64,000 nucleotides of DNA from Micrococcaceae bacterium. GTDB lineage: Bacteria; Actinomycetota; Actinomycetes; Actinomycetales; Micrococcaceae. The DNA lies in the NCBI GenBank assembly GCA_013393415.1, contig JABXHI010000026.1, positions 1-64,000 of the forward strand. Reading direction: 5' to 3'. Each line of letters starts with the position of its first letter. The first letter of the stretch is position 1. Under the pieces are notes generated by a model, which made no database searches, was not told where the DNA came from, and saw only the letters and a program-made list of their open reading frames with translations. The translations under genes and the position numbers were made by a program. Shown one piece after another: positions 50,663-63,517 of this stretch.

Positions 50663-51933
50663 TTGGTTGCTCCTGCCGTGGTTTCAACGACCGTGCTGAG
50701 GCGGTACACCAGCTCGTCTGCATAGGGTGGTGCGCTGATGTGCACGCCCGCCACGCTTGCGGCGGGTAGGCCTGCCAACGAAGCACCCACCCCGGGGTTC
50801 GTGGATTCGTATTCTTCGCCCTGTTGGGTAATACCCGGGACTGCGATGGCATCAACGGATTCAAACGCCGCTTGGTATTCGTTGATGATGGCGGTCCGGA
50901 TCCGTTGCGCCGGGTAGAAGTGCGTGTCGATCATGCCCGAGGACAACATGTGGGTCCCCACGATGATGCGGCGTTTTGTTTCGTACCCAAAACCGGCACC
51001 ACGCGAGGCGACGATCACGTCTTGGACGGTGCCGTGCCCGGGGGTGACTCGATTGCCAAACCGGATGCCATCAAATTTGGCGAGGTTGGCGGAGAATTCT
51101 GCTGCACCAATAATGTGTGCGGCCTGACGTGCCTGAGACAGCGCGTCGAGCGTGACCTGGGTGGTCTGGGCACCGGCGGCTTGCAGCGCTTCCACACCAG
51201 CACGGTAGGACGCCCATGCTTCGTCAGTCACGTCTGATGGTTGGGTTACGGTGACGCCAATGGTGGTGCCAGCGATCTCGGCCTGAGCGGTGAAGTCCCA
51301 GTCGTACTGCACACTGGTGGGGTCTAGCTCATCGTGTCCCACGAGCACCTCGTGGAGGGCCTGAGCATCGGCAGTGTTCCGTGCGAGCGGGGTGACCGTA
51401 TCCATCGAGGAGACTGCGGCCACCACACCAAAGCGAGAAATCGCACCGTACGTTGGTTTCATAGCCACCAAGCCGGTTTCAGCGGCGGCGCGGCGCGCGG
51501 TGCCGGCGGTATCTGAAACCACAGCGAATGGCGCCTGATGGTTGGCGACCACCTCGTGGGCGCCTGACTCGGCGCCCATACCGAATTCGGCGACCCGGGT
51601 TTTGCCCAGAATTGGCAGTCCAGCGGCACGCAGACGAGCCACGGCGGTGGCTTCATACGGTGCGACCCATCCGGCGAGGTATTCTGACCCCGCGGCGGTT
51701 GGCATGGCTGTCGTGACCATGACATCGGATAATACGACCGGTACACCCGCCAGTGGATGATGATAGGCCCCGGCGTCAACGTCTTTAGCCACGGCGAGGG
51801 CGTCGTCGGCATTGACGTGGACGAAGGCGTCCGACCCCGCATCAAGGTGGGCTTGTACCAATTCGACGGCGGTAGTGTCACCGGCGCGAAGTTTTGTCGC
51901 CATAGCACTGGCGGTTAGTTCTGTAAGACTCAT
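50659..51933 (-). CDS. gatA: GatA-type amidase subunit lacking all catalytic residues
   Basis: 424 residues, against about 485-510 for usual GatA. Normally GatA releases ammonia from glutamine with a Lys-cisSer-Ser triad. Here the alignment with GatA is clear (PLAGVPVVLSD, YEATAVARLRAAGLPILGKT, MKPTYGAISRFG, FDGIRFGNR, RIIVGTHMLSSG), but the triad is gone. The Lys of the IKD motif is Ser69. The PGGSSGGS loop with the cis-Ser is deleted (about 20 residues, after Gln133). The nucleophile of DTGGSIR is Thr145 in DTAGTAR. The C-terminal region is also shortened. The frame is intact and overlaps both gatC and gatB, so this is a maintained pseudo-amidase, not debris. It may act structurally, with GatB using free ammonia. 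Confidence 0.88.
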   Translation of the reverse strand: MSLTELTASAMATKLRAGDTTAVELVQAHLDAGSDAFVHVNADDALAVAKDVDAGAYHHPLAGVPVVLSDVMVTTAMPTAAGSEYLAGWVAPYEATAVARLRAAGLPILGKTRVAEFGMGAESGAHEVVANHQAPFAVVSDTAGTARRAAAETGLVAMKPTYGAISRFGVVAAVSSMDTVTPLARNTADAQALHEVLVGHDELDPTSVQYDWDFTAQAEIAGTTIGVTVTQPSDVTDEAWASYRAGVEALQAAGAQTTQVTLDALSQARQAAHIIGAAEFSANLAKFDGIRFGNRVTPGHGTVQDVIVASRGAGFGYETKRRIIVGTHMLSSGMIDTHFYPAQRIRTAIINEYQAAFESVDAIAVPGITQQGEEYESTNPGVGASLAGLPAASVAGVHISAPPYADELVYRLSTVVETTAGATK

Positions 51934-52199
51934 TACTCTCCGTCCAAGATTGCAGGAACCATGAATTGCCCGTCTTGGGCTTCAGGCGCAGCGGCAAGTG
52001 CCTGCTCGTTGGTCAATTCGTTGGCGACCACGTCTGGGCGCAGTGTGTTGTTGACGGGCAGCGGATTGACGGTGACGGGCAGCTGGTCGTCCGCGGTCAC
52101 CGCCAGCGAAGCGATAATGGGGTCGAATTCTGTGGCCAGTCGTTGACGGTCTTGATCCGTCAGGCCTATATGTGCGGTCGCTGCTATGTTGTCAACCAT
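51933..52199 (-). CDS. gatC: Asp/Glu-tRNA amidotransferase subunit C
   Basis: An 88-residue GatC, slightly shorter than the usual 95-100. It wraps around the GatA-GatB interface. The N-terminal helix IGLTDQDRQRLATEFDPIIASL, the NTLRPDVVANELTNEQALAAAPEAQDG stretch and FMVPAILD at the end match the family, although the central linker is diverged. AAAGGAG precedes the ATG; the stop overlaps the gatA start (TAATG). Its retention supports assembly of a GatCAB-like complex. Confidence 0.9.
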   Translation of the reverse strand: MVDNIAATAHIGLTDQDRQRLATEFDPIIASLAVTADDQLPVTVNPLPVNNTLRPDVVANELTNEQALAAAPEAQDGQFMVPAILDGE

Positions 52200-52221
52200 G
52201 AATCTCCTTTACTAGATTTCT

Positions 52222-52724
52222 TTAGTTTAAAGGATGGACGTAGACCAAAAAGGTTTCGAGTCCTTCTTGGTGGTCCACTATGCCTGCGGTGTAGAGGTTC
52301 CAGTCGCGGTGTGGTGCGCGGTGGAATCCCATGGCGGTGTACATGGCTTGCGCGGTGGTCATGGATGCCATGGTGGTGATGACCACTGCTGCTGCCTGAT
52401 GTATGCGTGCGGTGTCGAGTACGTATTGCACTAGTTTGCGTCCGATACCGCGTCCGCGGTACTCGGGAGCAACCGCTAGCATACGGAATTCTACTTCGTT
52501 GTCGTAAGCGACCTCGCTCAGCGACGAGCCACCAACCGCAATATTGACGCCACCGGCTATCGCGCCATCGTCCTCTGCGATATAGAGGCCCTCGGTTCGA
52601 GCGGCAATGGTGGTCAGATCGGTGACGTATGGGTCAGTTGCCGCAACGTGTCCTTCGGCCACATACGAGGCGAGGGTCAGCTCACGGATGGCCGGATAAT
52701 CTCGGGGTGTGGCGGGGCGAACGG

Positions 52725-52731
<7 letters not shown>
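52222..52731 (-). CDS. GNAT-family N-acetyltransferase
   Basis: About 169 residues with a single GNAT domain. TVRPATPRDYPAIRELTLASY is the N-terminal strand-helix, FRMLAVAPEYRGRGIGRKLVQYV carries the acetyl-CoA loop, and AQAMYTAMGFHRAP the C-terminal motif. The substrate is unknown. The only suitable start is TTG 52731, which overlaps the end of the preceding gene by 7 nt; the longer open frame upstream is an Arg-rich shadow of that gene. It lies 22 nt before gatC and probably belongs to the ligA-gat transcription unit. Confidence 0.82.
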
Positions 52732-56717
<3,986 letters not shown>

Positions 56718-56718
<1 letters not shown>

Positions 56719-57875
56719 TAGTCAACCTCTATCCCATCTCCTGCACCTCGCAAGAGCATCGATGGATGAATCGGGCCAAAGCCACGCACGGATTGCGGTG
56801 GTTGTGGAATGAGGATATACCGTTCGTCGTCGGCCAGCACACTGGAAGTCAGCTGATCTACCAACACGGTGCCGGGATCAGCCAGTGCGGTCAGCCGGGC
56901 CGCCAGGTTGACGGTGGGGCCATAAATATCACCGAGTCGAGACAGTACACGCCCCCACACGACCGAGACACGGGCAGAGGGCAACACCTGGTCCTCACTC
57001 AGCGCCTGAGACAGTGCCAGCGCAACATCCGCTCCTGCCTCGGGGGTTTCAGCATTGAATAGCACCTCATCGCCCACGGTTTTGACCAGGTGGCCGCCAC
57101 CTTCGGCAATGATTTCGGCACAGGTCTGTTCAAAGCGTTGCACCATTTGGGCCAGGGTACGCTCACTCATGGTCCGCGACAGTGCAGTGTAGGAGACCAT
57201 ATCGGCAAAACCTACCGCGCGAGCTAGAGGCAGTGGAGCGTCATCTTCGGTCCCATCACGACCTTCTTCGGAGGCTGCCAGCCCGGCCTCAACTCGCACC
57301 GTCAATCGTTGCAGGGCGGAGTTCAGTTGGCGCCGGTATGAGAAGGTGACGACATCTTCTAATGATTCAATCACCGACGGGAGCATCCGCACGACTTCAC
57401 GGCGTGCCACCGGGTCAGACAGGTTTTCGGCACTCATCTTGTCTTCGACCAGTGCTTCGATCTGCCAGACCACCATGCGGTCGGTCATTTGCCCGATAGA
57501 GCGTGCCACGGAAATCGCGGTTTCTTCGTTGAGCACATCTTTCCGTACGAGTTCGACGATCGTGGCCATCGCCGCGGCGTCTTGCTGCGTGAATACTTTT
57601 TCATCGGCTTTGATGTTTGGAAAACCCAGGGCCCGCCAAATTTTGCGTGCCGACACCACCGAGACACCGAGTTGTTTGGCCAGATCTCGAGGGGTGAGGC
57701 GTCGTGGGCCACCGATCAGTTCCTCGTCGAGCACTTTGATGGCTTGTGTCCACGTTTCCGAAAACGGTTCGGCATCGCCCAGATCCGCAGATGTTGGGGA
57801 TGTTGACTGCACAATATCCAACGGTCTCGTGGGTGTTGGATCGGTATGGATGTCATCGGGTGAATCGTTGTTCAC
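56718..57875 (-). CDS. Class III adenylate cyclase with N-terminal regulatory domain
   Basis: 385 residues. The C-terminal catalytic domain (about 215-375) has both metal Asp (D225 in FADMVSYT, D269 in VGDEVLF), adenine-selecting K265 and D316 (GDIYG), and transition-state N323 and R327 (NLAARL). It should make cAMP from ATP as a homodimer. Residues about 38-200 form a helical regulatory domain of the kind found in mycobacterial Rv1264, where it inhibits the enzyme in a pH-dependent way; the active-site numbering is also close to that protein. The N-terminal 35 residues are acidic and disordered. The GTG start overlaps the stop of the PH-domain gene. Confidence 0.9.
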
Positions 57876-58411
57876 AAGCCCCTACTTTCGCTGAGCGAAC
57901 CATTACTATAGCGACCATAGGAACCAAAGCGTTCCATATCCACCAGGGTCTGAAATTCTGAGATTTTTGGGATGTTCGGCAGTATCCAAGTTTGGCCGCG
58001 CGCGTTCATCAGGTGGAGGTCCCCGGAGCCACGCCGACGCTGTCTACGTGTTTGTTGCACCTGCAGCGAAACCAGCGAGTGCAACGCGACCCAATGTCGT
58101 TTGACCGCGAGCGCACCCAATTTATGCGCCACCCGGTGGGTCGTGATCTCATACCGCGAGACGAACCATTGCCACACCGGCCGCACCACGGTCAAAAACA
58201 CGCCGATGGCAATGAGTCCGAGTCCGATAGTCGTCAGGGTCGGTGCAGAGGTCCGCAAAAATTCTGGCAGGACGTAACTCGACAGGACTCCGGCAAGGAA
58301 GCCAGCTCCAGCGGCCCACAACACCAAATTCCAGGCAGGCTTCACCAGCACCGACGGATGCGCACGGGTACGCACCAGCAAGTGTTCACCGGTCACATAG
58401 TGTGAACGCAT
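57872..58411 (-). CDS. Bacterial PH-domain membrane protein
   Basis: A 179-residue protein with two membrane helices (about 27-48 and 56-76) followed by a bacterial PH (YdbS-like, DUF304) domain containing WFVSRYEITTHRVAHKLGALAVKRHWVALHSL in parts, an Arg-rich segment (QTRRQRRRGSGDL) and NIPKISEFQTLVD. The C-terminus is polar and Ser/Gly-rich. Function is unknown. The start at ATG 58411 is supported by AAGGGAGGGG directly upstream. It is first in the PH-cyclase-PP2C-ligA run, with a 4-base overlap to the cyclase. Confidence 0.85.
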   Translation of the reverse strand: MRSHYVTGEHLLVRTRAHPSVLVKPAWNLVLWAAGAGFLAGVLSSYVLPEFLRTSAPTLTTIGLGLIAIGVFLTVVRPVWQWFVSRYEITTHRVAHKLGALAVKRHWVALHSLVSLQVQQTRRQRRRGSGDLHLMNARGQTWILPNIPKISEFQTLVDMERFGSYGRYSNGSLSESRGL

Positions 58412-58439
58412 GCCCCTCCCTTGGTCGTGTCGCGACGTC

Positions 58440-59171
58440 TCATGCCGGTCGTAAATGGACAATATCGGCCGCAAAGATTTCTTGAATCGTTTCGCCTTGT
58501 ATTAATAGGCTACCGGTCGGACCCAAACCCACAGCAGTACCCGTCACATCATTACCATCCGGCAAGAGCGCTTTGACCCGCTGACCGATCGTCGACATGG
58601 TCGATTCCAAAGATTTTGCATCAGGCTCAGCCACGAACGCGTCCACGGCTGCAACGATGCGGTGACGGGCCGCAACCACAAACTCCTGGGGCGTCAGCAC
58701 AACACCATAATCCGCCAGGGCGCCAGCAGTTGTTAATCGCTCGTGCTGGCCAAAATCTATGTTCGTCCCGATACCAATGACCACTGCCTGCTGTTCTGGT
58801 ATCCACTGGGCCAAAATGCCACAGAGTTTTTTGCCGTCCGGGGCCAACACATCATTGGGCCATTTCACACCGGCCGCCAGATCGAGTTCGCGGAACCACC
58901 GCACCAGGCCATCGGCGACCACCAAGGTCATCATGCCCAATAGATGGGTTGCAACATGTGGACGTAACATCACCGACATGGCAGCAGCCGTACCGGGTGG
59001 CGTATCCCAACTGCGATCCAGCCTTCCGCGACCAGCCGTTTGTTGATCCGTGGCCACGACATCCCCGTGCTGGAAGTCCGCGGCAGCGTTGATCATGACA
59101 TCTTGGGTTGAGCCAACGTGCGTCATCCAATACACCTCAGAGGTGAGCCATTGGTGTTCTGCTTTCGCCAC
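58440..59171 (-). CDS. birA: Biotin--[acetyl-CoA-carboxylase] ligase
   Basis: A 243-residue class I biotin protein ligase without an N-terminal DNA-binding domain. GRGRLDRSW (residues 47-55) binds biotinyl-AMP; K103 in GVKWPNDVLA is the conserved catalytic Lys; GIGTNIDF completes the pocket. The C-terminal SH3-like cap follows. It attaches biotin to the carboxyl-carrier Lys of the acyl-CoA carboxylase, whose genes lie divergently at 59.2-64 kb. GTG start with GAAGGTT upstream. Confidence 0.95.
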   Translation of the reverse strand: MAKAEHQWLTSEVYWMTHVGSTQDVMINAAADFQHGDVVATDQQTAGRGRLDRSWDTPPGTAAAMSVMLRPHVATHLLGMMTLVVADGLVRWFRELDLAAGVKWPNDVLAPDGKKLCGILAQWIPEQQAVVIGIGTNIDFGQHERLTTAGALADYGVVLTPQEFVVAARHRIVAAVDAFVAEPDAKSLESTMSTIGQRVKALLPDGNDVTGTAVGLGPTGSLLIQGETIQEIFAADIVHLRPA

Positions 59172-59245
59172 GTACTACAACCTTCACAAATAACAACCGG
59201 TAGTATTGTCCAGGATACAGGCCATACTCTACCCTGGAGGACCCG

Positions 59246-60865
59246 TTGACCAACCCCGAGACTACTGGTGAAAACCTGGGTGTTACCACCCCGGATCTCA
59301 CCACGACGGCCGGCAAATTAGAAGACTATTTCCACCGGCGCGAAGCAGCCCTGCTGCCCACCGGACAAGGACCGGTCGACCGCCAACACGCACGGGGAAA
59401 ACAGACTGCGCGCGAGCGCATCGCCGCACTGCTTGATGAAGACTCGTTCGTTGAATTCGATCAGCTGCGTACCCATCGGACCCGCTCGTTCGGGATGGAT
59501 GCCCGCCACCCAGAAGGCGACGGTGTGGTTGCCGGCTACGGTACCATCGATGGTCGAAATGTTGCCGTCTTCGCCCAGGACTTCACCGTATTTGGCGGCT
59601 CACTGTCCAAGGTCAACGGCGAGAAAATCGTCAAAACCCAAGAATTTGCGGCCACCAACGGCTTCCCACTGATTGCCATCAATGATGGCGGTGGCGCTCG
59701 CATCCAAGAAGGCGTCGACTCGCTGGCAATGTTTGCCGATATCTTCCGCAACAACGTGATGTCTTCGGGTGTGGTCCCACAGATCTCCATCATCATGGGC
59801 CCCGCTGCGGGTGGAGCCGCCTACTCCCCCGCCTTGACCGACTTTGTGGTCATGGTCGATCAGACCTCCCATATGTTCATCACCGGCCCCGATGTCATTA
59901 AGTCCGTGACCGGCGAGACAGTCGATATGGAGTCGCTGGGTGGTGCACGCCAGCACAACGAAACCTCCGGCACGGCAGCCTATATGGCAGCCGATGAGCA
60001 AGATGCCTTCGACTGGGTCTCCGAACTGCTCGACTATCTGCCCGCGCATAACTTCGTCACCCAGGAACCCACCCACCAGCAGGATTTGGAGACGACCGTT
60101 GATGACCTGGCGTTGGATACCATCGTCCCGGATTCAGCCAATCAGCCCTACGACATGTTGGAAGTCATCGCCAGTATTGTTGATGACGGCGCGCTATTGC
60201 AGATTCAAGAACGCTACGCACCAAATGTGATTGTTGGACTCGGGCGTATCGAAGGCCGCACCGTGGGCATTGTCGCCAGCCAACCCTCACAGCTGGCAGG
60301 CACCCTGGATATTGCGGCATCCGAAAAAGCTGCGCGATTCGTCCGGTTCTGCGATGCGTTCAATATCCCGATCGTGACCCTGGTCGATGTGCCAGGTTTT
60401 TTGCCGGGTGTGGACCAGGAACACTCGGGCATCATCCGTCGCGGCGCAAAACTCATTTACGCTTACGCTGAGGCCACGGTGCCAAAAATTACCATCATCA
60501 CCCGCAAGGCATTTGGTGGCGCCTATATTGTGATGGGTTCCAAAAAGCTCGGGGCCGATCTCAACGTGGCCTGGCCAACCGCACAAATCGGTGTGATGGG
60601 GGCCCAAGGGGCCGTCAACATTTTGTACCGGCGTGATCTCATCAGCGCCGAAGAGGCCGGCGAAGATATCGAAGCCCGTCGCGCTGAACTGATCGAAGAT
60701 TACGAGCACGCGCTGCTCAACCCGTACGAGGCCGCAGATTCCGGCTATATCGACGCGGTCATTGCACCATCTGAAACGCGCTCACAGGTCGTCCGTGCGC
60801 TACGAGCCACGGCAGCAAAACGTGAATCGCGTCCAGCAAAGAAACACGGAAACATTCCGCTATGA
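59246..60865 (+). CDS. Acyl-CoA carboxylase beta (carboxyltransferase) subunit
   Basis: A 539-residue carboxyltransferase of the AccD5/PccB type. It moves CO2 from carboxybiotin to acetyl-CoA or propionyl-CoA, giving malonyl- or methylmalonyl-CoA. It has the two crotonase-like halves: [20 protein letters not shown] and [15 protein letters not shown] in the first, [30 protein letters not shown] (in parts) and [13 protein letters not shown] in the second. TTG start with TGGAGGA upstream. It is followed by the epsilon subunit and, downstream, the biotin carboxylase gene. Propionyl-CoA from the mmsA pathway in this window is a natural substrate. Confidence 0.94.
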   Translation: MTNPETTGENLGVTTPDLTTTAGKLEDYFHRREAALLPTGQGPVDRQHARGKQTARERIAALLDEDSFVEFDQLRTHRTRSFGMDARHPEGDGVVAGYGTIDGRNVAVFAQDFTVFGGSLSKVNGEKIVKTQEFAATNGFPLIAINDGGGARIQEGVDSLAMFADIFRNNVMSSGVVPQISIIMGPAAGGAAYSPALTDFVVMVDQTSHMFITGPDVIKSVTGETVDMESLGGARQHNETSGTAAYMAADEQDAFDWVSELLDYLPAHNFVTQEPTHQQDLETTVDDLALDTIVPDSANQPYDMLEVIASIVDDGALLQIQERYAPNVIVGLGRIEGRTVGIVASQPSQLAGTLDIAASEKAARFVRFCDAFNIPIVTLVDVPGFLPGVDQEHSGIIRRGAKLIYAYAEATVPKITIITRKAFGGAYIVMGSKKLGADLNVAWPTAQIGVMGAQGAVNILYRRDLISAEEAGEDIEARRAELIEDYEHALLNPYEAADSGYIDAVIAPSETRSQVVRALRATAAKRESRPAKKHGNIPL

Positions 60866-61068
60866 CAAATCAACCAGAGCCCACCGGCATCACCGTGACC
60901 GGAACCGAATTATCGCAAGAAGAAACGGCAGCCGTTCTGACAGTGGTCAATACTCAACTGATCAACGCGCCGCAACCTCCACGGATCGTGGACCACACCA
61001 CTCGCAATCGGGTGACATCCACCTGGAGGCCCGTTGATTCGTGGCACCATCTCCCGCCAGGACACTAG
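60862..61068 (+). CDS. accE: Acyl-CoA carboxylase epsilon subunit
   Basis: A 68-residue protein of the AccE/epsilon family that strengthens alpha-beta assembly in actinobacterial carboxylases. The N-terminal helix is recognisable in [19 protein letters not shown], and the conserved end in [17 protein letters not shown]. Its ATG overlaps the beta-subunit stop (ATGA). Confidence 0.88.
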   Translation: MTNQPEPTGITVTGTELSQEETAAVLTVVNTQLINAPQPPRIVDHTTRNRVTSTWRPVDSWHHLPPGH

Positions 61069-61084
61069 AACAGGCAAGGGAAGC

Positions 61085-62713
61085 ATGTCGCACACCGCCA
61101 TTGATGCGCTCGCCGAGCACTATGCGACCCAACTGGCAGCACACCATCCGGTCGTCGCCTCGGAAATCGGTATAACAGGCTATGCCGATAAAATGCCCGA
61201 CTACTCACAAGACGGTGCCGAGGAGCTCGACGCTCTCAACGCGAATATGCTGACTGAACTGGCCCAGCTCAACGTGGCCAACCCCAATGACCAGGTCACC
61301 CATGACGCCATGGTGGAACGGCTGACCGTGGAACGCCAGTTACACGCTACTGGCGTTGTGGAGCTGAACAACATTGCCTCCCCTGTTCAAGATATTCGTG
61401 CCACATTTGACCTGATGCCCACCGATTCAGTGCAGGACTGGAACAATATCGCCGCACGGCTTCGTCTCGTGGAAGACTCGTTGGGTGGCTATCAACGCCG
61501 TTTAGCAACCGCAGCACACACGGGCCATGCTCCTGCACTTCGCCAAGTAGATGTCTGCATTGTTCAAGCACAAGCTGCCGCCGAAGGCTACTTCACTGGC
61601 TTGACTTCACAAGCCGGTGAGGTCCCCGAGTCGCTGCGTGCAGATCTGGAACGCGGCGCCGCATCGGCATCGCAGGCTTACGCAGATTTTGCGAACTACC
61701 TCAAAAACGAACTTCGTCCGCATGCGCGAACCGAGGATGCCGTTGGCCACAACTATTACCAGCTAGCCTCCCAGGAATTTTTGGGTGCCCAAGTCGATCT
61801 CTTGGAGACGTATCACTGGGGACTGGAGGAACTCGAACGGATTATTGGCGAGCAACGCCAGGTTGCCGAATCGATTCGGCCAGGTGCCAGCATAGACCAA
61901 GCGCGCACCCTACTGTCAGCAGATCCACGACGGCAGTTGCACGGCACCGGCGCACTTCAAGCATGGATGCAACACCTTTCAGACACCACGATCGAGGCGA
62001 TGAAGCAGCATTTCGATGTGCCAGCGCCAATGGATTATGTCGAAGCGATGATCGCCCCGACCCAAGACGGTGGGATTTACTACACGGGGCCATCAGAAGA
62101 CTTCTCACGGCCAGGTCGGATGTGGTGGTCAGTCCCCGAGGGTGAAGAGACCTTCACCACCTGGCAGCAAACCACCACCGTCTTTCATGAAGGCGTGCCA
62201 GGTCATCACCTCCAGATCGCTACCGCGCTGATGAATGCCGACCAGCTGAATTCCTGGCGGCGCAATTGGCTCTGGGTTTCTGGCCACGGTGAGGGCTGGG
62301 CGCTCTACGCGGAAGACCTCATGAAGGAACTCGGCTACCTCAATGATCCAGGCGACTACTTGGGCATGCTAGATGCCCAACGAATGCGCGCTGCTCGCGT
62401 AGTCTTCGACATTGGCATCCACTGCGGCTTTCCGGCACCTGCCGCCTGGGGTGGAAAGATCTGGGACGTTGAGACCGGTTATCACTTCCTGAACGCCAAC
62501 CTCAATGAGACACCTGGCGTCTTAGACTTTGAGTTCACGCGCTACCTGGGCTGGCCGGGCCAAGCCCCAAGCTATGCGGTTGGCAAACGCATCTGGCAAG
62601 ACATTCGTGCCGAGCACGAAGCGCTGCCACATTTCGATTTGAAAACATTCCACACCCGCGCCCTGCAACTCGGCTCGATGGGCTTAGAAACACTACAGAA
62701 GGCACTTCAATGA
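61085..62713 (+). CDS. DUF885-family predicted zinc peptidase
   Basis: A 542-residue protein of the DUF885 family. The zinc-binding motif HEGVPGHHLQ (H-E-x4-H-H) lies near residue 378, and HGEGWALYAEDLMKELGY supplies the further Glu ligand. The overall helical build resembles M2/M32 metallocarboxypeptidases. No signal peptide is seen, so it is probably cytosolic; substrate unknown. I start it at ATG 61085, after AAGGGAAG; the longer frame overlaps accE. It sits between carboxylase genes and ends overlapping maf. Confidence 0.85.
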   Translation: MSHTAIDALAEHYATQLAAHHPVVASEIGITGYADKMPDYSQDGAEELDALNANMLTELAQLNVANPNDQVTHDAMVERLTVERQLHATGVVELNNIASPVQDIRATFDLMPTDSVQDWNNIAARLRLVEDSLGGYQRRLATAAHTGHAPALRQVDVCIVQAQAAAEGYFTGLTSQAGEVPESLRADLERGAASASQAYADFANYLKNELRPHARTEDAVGHNYYQLASQEFLGAQVDLLETYHWGLEELERIIGEQRQVAESIRPGASIDQARTLLSADPRRQLHGTGALQAWMQHLSDTTIEAMKQHFDVPAPMDYVEAMIAPTQDGGIYYTGPSEDFSRPGRMWWSVPEGEETFTTWQQTTTVFHEGVPGHHLQIATALMNADQLNSWRRNWLWVSGHGEGWALYAEDLMKELGYLNDPGDYLGMLDAQRMRAARVVFDIGIHCGFPAPAAWGGKIWDVETGYHFLNANLNETPGVLDFEFTRYLGWPGQAPSYAVGKRIWQDIRAEHEALPHFDLKTFHTRALQLGSMGLETLQKALQ

Positions 62714-63345
62714 GCATCAACATCGTATTGGGTTCCGCCTCCCCGGCGCGGGCACAGATCCTGGAGCGCGCCGGCGTTGCGTTTGAACAGGTTGCTGCTG
62801 ATCTTGATGAGCAAGCACTCGTAACAGATCTCCCCGAACCTCGGGCCCAAGCCCAGGCCCTGGCGGCCGCGAAGGGACACGTCGTGGCAGACATACTGCT
62901 CGCACAGGACCGGGTCACCGACCCTACCTATGTGATCGCAGCAGACTCTGTCTTTGAATTTGAGGGCCAAGCCTTCGGTAAACCACATACGCCCGAAGTA
63001 GCAACGCGCAGATGGCAAGCGCAACGAGGCAACACCGGTATATTGCACAGTGGGCACACTGTCATCGCAGTGCTGGGTGGACGCAAGCAACGCGTGCTCC
63101 AAGAAACCGTGAGTGCTACAGTATCGTTCGCTGACGTCCCCGATGCGGTAATTGAGGCATACGTCGCAACCGGTGAACCACTGGGCGTGGCCGGCGGGTT
63201 TACGTTAGAAGGCCACGGTGCAACCATGATTACCGGTATCGATGGAGACCCCAACGCGGTACTCGGACTGTCGCTTCGCGCCGTGCGTGAGATGTTGCAA
63301 CGTCTCGATGTGTCACTAACCTCCCTGTGGCACGCAACGACCTAG
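62710..63345 (+). CDS. maf: Maf-family nucleoside triphosphate pyrophosphatase
   Basis: 211 residues. The Maf start LGSASPARAQILERAGVAFEQ, the basic motif APKA-like EPRAQAQALAAAKG, the catalytic acidic VIAADSVFEFEGQAFGKP, and the C-terminal GVAGGFTLEGHGATMITGIDGDPNAVLGL are all present. Maf enzymes hydrolyse modified or canonical nucleoside triphosphates to the monophosphate. In many actinobacteria maf lies between the acyl-CoA carboxylase beta/epsilon and alpha genes, as here. ATG overlaps the DUF885 stop. Confidence 0.93.
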   Translation: MSINIVLGSASPARAQILERAGVAFEQVAADLDEQALVTDLPEPRAQAQALAAAKGHVVADILLAQDRVTDPTYVIAADSVFEFEGQAFGKPHTPEVATRRWQAQRGNTGILHSGHTVIAVLGGRKQRVLQETVSATVSFADVPDAVIEAYVATGEPLGVAGGFTLEGHGATMITGIDGDPNAVLGLSLRAVREMLQRLDVSLTSLWHATT

Positions 63346-63351
63346 ACCACA

Positions 63352-63376
63352 CTTTTGTAGGGTTCCTACAAAATTT
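63352..63376 (+). terminator. Hairpin after maf
   Basis: TTTTGTAGG (63352-63360) pairs with CCTACAAAA (63364-63372) around GTT and is followed by TTT, 7 nt after the maf stop. AT-rich, so a moderate terminator. A second hairpin (AAGGACGC/GCGTCCTT) follows about 30 nt later. Confidence 0.65.
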
Positions 63377-63429
63377 CTGCCATTTCAAGGACGCGCGGAG
63401 CGTCCTTCTGTATGGTTTCCACGGATTCG

Positions 63430-63461
63430 TCCTAAGCTTCTTAGGATGGCATCGATATACT
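63430..63461 (+). promoter_or_regulatory. Putative promoter and operator of the biotin carboxylase gene
   Basis: A perfect inverted repeat TCCTAAG-CTT-CTTAGGA (63430-63446) lies where the -35 box would be for the -10-like TATACT at 63456-63461. The transcript would start about 50 nt before the ATG at 63518. The repeat may be an operator or part of a leader structure. Confidence 0.5.
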
Positions 63462-63517
63462 GACGGTATCGAGCGTCCATGTGAGCGGAGCGTTCCAAAC
63501 CAAGGAGAATAGTTTCT

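Noticed and set aside
50659-51933. Simple pseudogene explanation for gatA.
   Set aside because: The frame is continuous, family motifs outside the active site are conserved, and start and stop overlap intact gatC and gatB; decay would be expected to leave stops or frameshifts.
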